Source of the DNA: Pantoea anthophila
GTDB taxonomy: Bacteria; Pseudomonadota; Gammaproteobacteria; Enterobacterales; Enterobacteriaceae
Direction: 5' to 3'
Assembly: GCF_006494375.1 (NCBI RefSeq)
Contig: NZ_VHIZ01000036.1
Span: forward strand, 62,001-126,000
DNA length: 64,000 bases
This document shows, one piece after another, positions 62,779-64,000 of this stretch. A model generated the notes under the pieces. That model made no database searches. It was not told where the DNA came from and saw only the letters and a list, made by a program, of their open reading frames with translations. Within the stretch, counting starts at the first letter, position 1, and each line of letters opens with the position of its first letter. The translations under genes were made by a program, and so were the position numbers.

Positions 62779-64000
62779 TTATTTCTTGCTGCTGCTGGCA
62801 AACAGCGAATGGAAGAAGCTGTAGAGGGCATCACCGGCAATAAACCCTGCCGCCATGACTTCCATAGGCGACCGGCCCCGCTCGCCCCAGACGCGAATAA
62901 TGACGATGCGCAGGGCAATCCCGACCATCACAGCCCAGCCCGCCATCGCGTTATTGATTAACAGACCGGTGGCCAGCAGCACGCCCAGCTGCCGTTTCGG
63001 TCCGCCGATCAGCTGAATCATCGCGCCAGGAATTGCCCACAGCAGCAGGTTTCCGGCAATACCCGGCTCCGCGCCCGCCTGAATAGTTTTGGCATAGACC
63101 CGCGCCACCGGCGGCAGCAGGTTATCGGTAAAGAACAGGGTGTGGGCGTACCAGACCAGCGGAATCGACACCACAAAGGCGATCATGGCGGCGATCAACT
63201 GAATGCGCCGTCCCCACAGCTCCTGTTGCAGGTCGGCACCGTTGCCGCGCAGGATAAAGCCCGCCTTCAGGTCATAGCCCATATCGGCGAACGCCGGCCC
63301 GGTGGCGGCGGTAAAGCCGCACAGCAGACAGAGCGCCAGCGGCGGAAAGCCGAGCAGGATGCCGATAATCAGCGTAATCAGCGCCACGGCAAAGGCCGGG
63401 AACCAGCCGGAGTGCATCGCGGCAATCCCGACAATCAGTTCATGGGCAAAGGCAGCAAAGGCGGCGTAGAGGACAAACAGCAGCAGCATCGCGATGCCCA
63501 TCTCACTCCACAGGCCGCCCGCCAGCGCCAGCAGCGCCGAAATCACGATGTAGCCCACGCTGCCGAAGCCCAGTGCCCGCTGTACCTCATTGCCGTTGCG
63601 GCTCACCCCCTGCGCATCATTTTTGCGACTGCGGATCACCATCATGACCTGAATCAGCGCCACCAGGCCGGCACCGACCATCACGCCATGCGGAATGTAG
63701 AGTGCATTGATATCAATACCGGCCACCGGCTGCGCGTAGGCCCGCAGCAGAAAACCGATGCCGAGCATCGACAGCGCCCAGATATTGCCGATAAACGCGG
63801 TGCCAAAGGCGGACATCGGGATCTTCAGCATCGCGCCGACAACGCCACCGACAATACCCGCCACCAGCAGCCAGGCCTGGCGCCCCCCTTTATCCCCTGC
63901 TTTGATCGCTTCAGCCGCCGCCACGCCCGGAGGCCAGGCATTGCTGGCCGGAAAGACGCGGGTATCAAACAGACGATAGAGCAGCCAGGCATCAAGCAGC
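62779..64000 (-). CDS. OPT/YSL family transporter, C-terminal part
   Basis: The gene is cut by the right edge: the reading frame continues upstream to position 64000 without a stop (LLDAWLLYRLFDTRVFPASN precedes the PPGVAAAEAIKAG block). The visible 406 codons contain about ten hydrophobic helices and the OPT landmarks PPGVAAAEAIKAGDKGGRQ and GFTAATGPAFADMGYDLKAGF. OPT proteins move oligopeptides, or metal chelates in the YSL branch, across the inner membrane. The substrate here is unknown. It heads a minus-strand operon with DUF1177 and aroM. Confidence 0.85.
   Translation of the reverse strand, partial: LLDAWLLYRLFDTRVFPASNAWPPGVAAAEAIKAGDKGGRQAWLLVAGIVGGVVGAMLKIPMSAFGTAFIGNIWALSMLGIGFLLRAYAQPVAGIDINALYIPHGVMVGAGLVALIQVMMVIRSRKNDAQGVSRNGNEVQRALGFGSVGYIVISALLALAGGLWSEMGIAMLLLFVLYAAFAAFAHELIVGIAAMHSGWFPAFAVALITLIIGILLGFPPLALCLLCGFTAATGPAFADMGYDLKAGFILRGNGADLQQELWGRRIQLIAAMIAFVVSIPLVWYAHTLFFTDNLLPPVARVYAKTIQAGAEPGIAGNLLLWAIPGAMIQLIGGPKRQLGVLLATGLLINNAMAGWAVMVGIALRIVIIRVWGERGRSPMEVMAAGFIAGDALYSFFHSLFASSSKK

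Overview
The window is chromosomal DNA of an enterobacterium, most likely a Pantoea or close Erwiniaceae relative. The proteins are close to E. coli K-12 counterparts recalled from memory, and most of the gene order matches the E. coli clpXP-lon-hupB / cyo / yajR / thiI-dxs / ribDH-nusB / secDF-tgt-queA / brnQ-phoBR-sbcDC-mak-rdgC stretch. The differences (phytase in place of malZ, a MetE-like gene, an ethanolamine-permease cassette in place of araJ, an OPT transporter cluster, a long glutamine-rich SbcC) suggest a plant-associated genus. Genus assignment is inference; no rRNA or tRNA gene is present.

Layout. 1-10115 (minus strand): fadM (cut by the left edge), ybaV, ppiD, hupB, lon, clpX, clpP, tig and bolA, a folding, proteolysis and nucleoid block. 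Lon and clpP both have readable sigma-32 promoters. 10402-17737 (plus): yajG-ampG, then cyoABCDE, the cytochrome bo3 oxidase with its heme O synthase. 17870-27386: yajR, yajQ (minus), panE-yajL, thiI (minus), then xseB-ispA-dxs-yajO. 27438-31508 (minus): nrdR-ribD-ribH-nusB and thiL-pgpA. 31694-32726 (plus): kbp and a YajI-type lipoprotein. 32787-38269 (minus): queA-tgt-yajC-secD-secF, tRNA queuosine synthesis and Sec translocation.

38373-64000 is a mosaic of conserved genes and accessory insertions. acpH is followed by a two-gene unit of an inositol-monophosphatase-family enzyme and a periplasmic AppA-type phytase. Then come proY and brnQ, a cobalamin-independent methionine-synthase-like gene with a three-box MetJ-type operator, and phoB-phoR with a third gene for a PstS-like phosphate-binding protein behind a clear Pho box. 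After sbcD-sbcC there is a small lipoprotein that looks like a free-standing TolA C-terminal domain, and a cassette of an AraC-family regulator, an aminoglycoside-phosphotransferase-fold kinase and a divergent ethanolamine permease. mak, rdgC and ppnP follow, and the window ends in an operon of an OPT-family transporter (cut by the right edge), a DUF1177 protein and AroM.

The least described parts are the OPT/DUF1177/AroM operon, the TolA-III-like lipoprotein, the kinase/permease cassette and the phytase/IMPase pair. I saw no CRISPR array, insertion sequence, prophage, tRNA or rRNA. Strong intrinsic terminators separate most transcription units and are listed.
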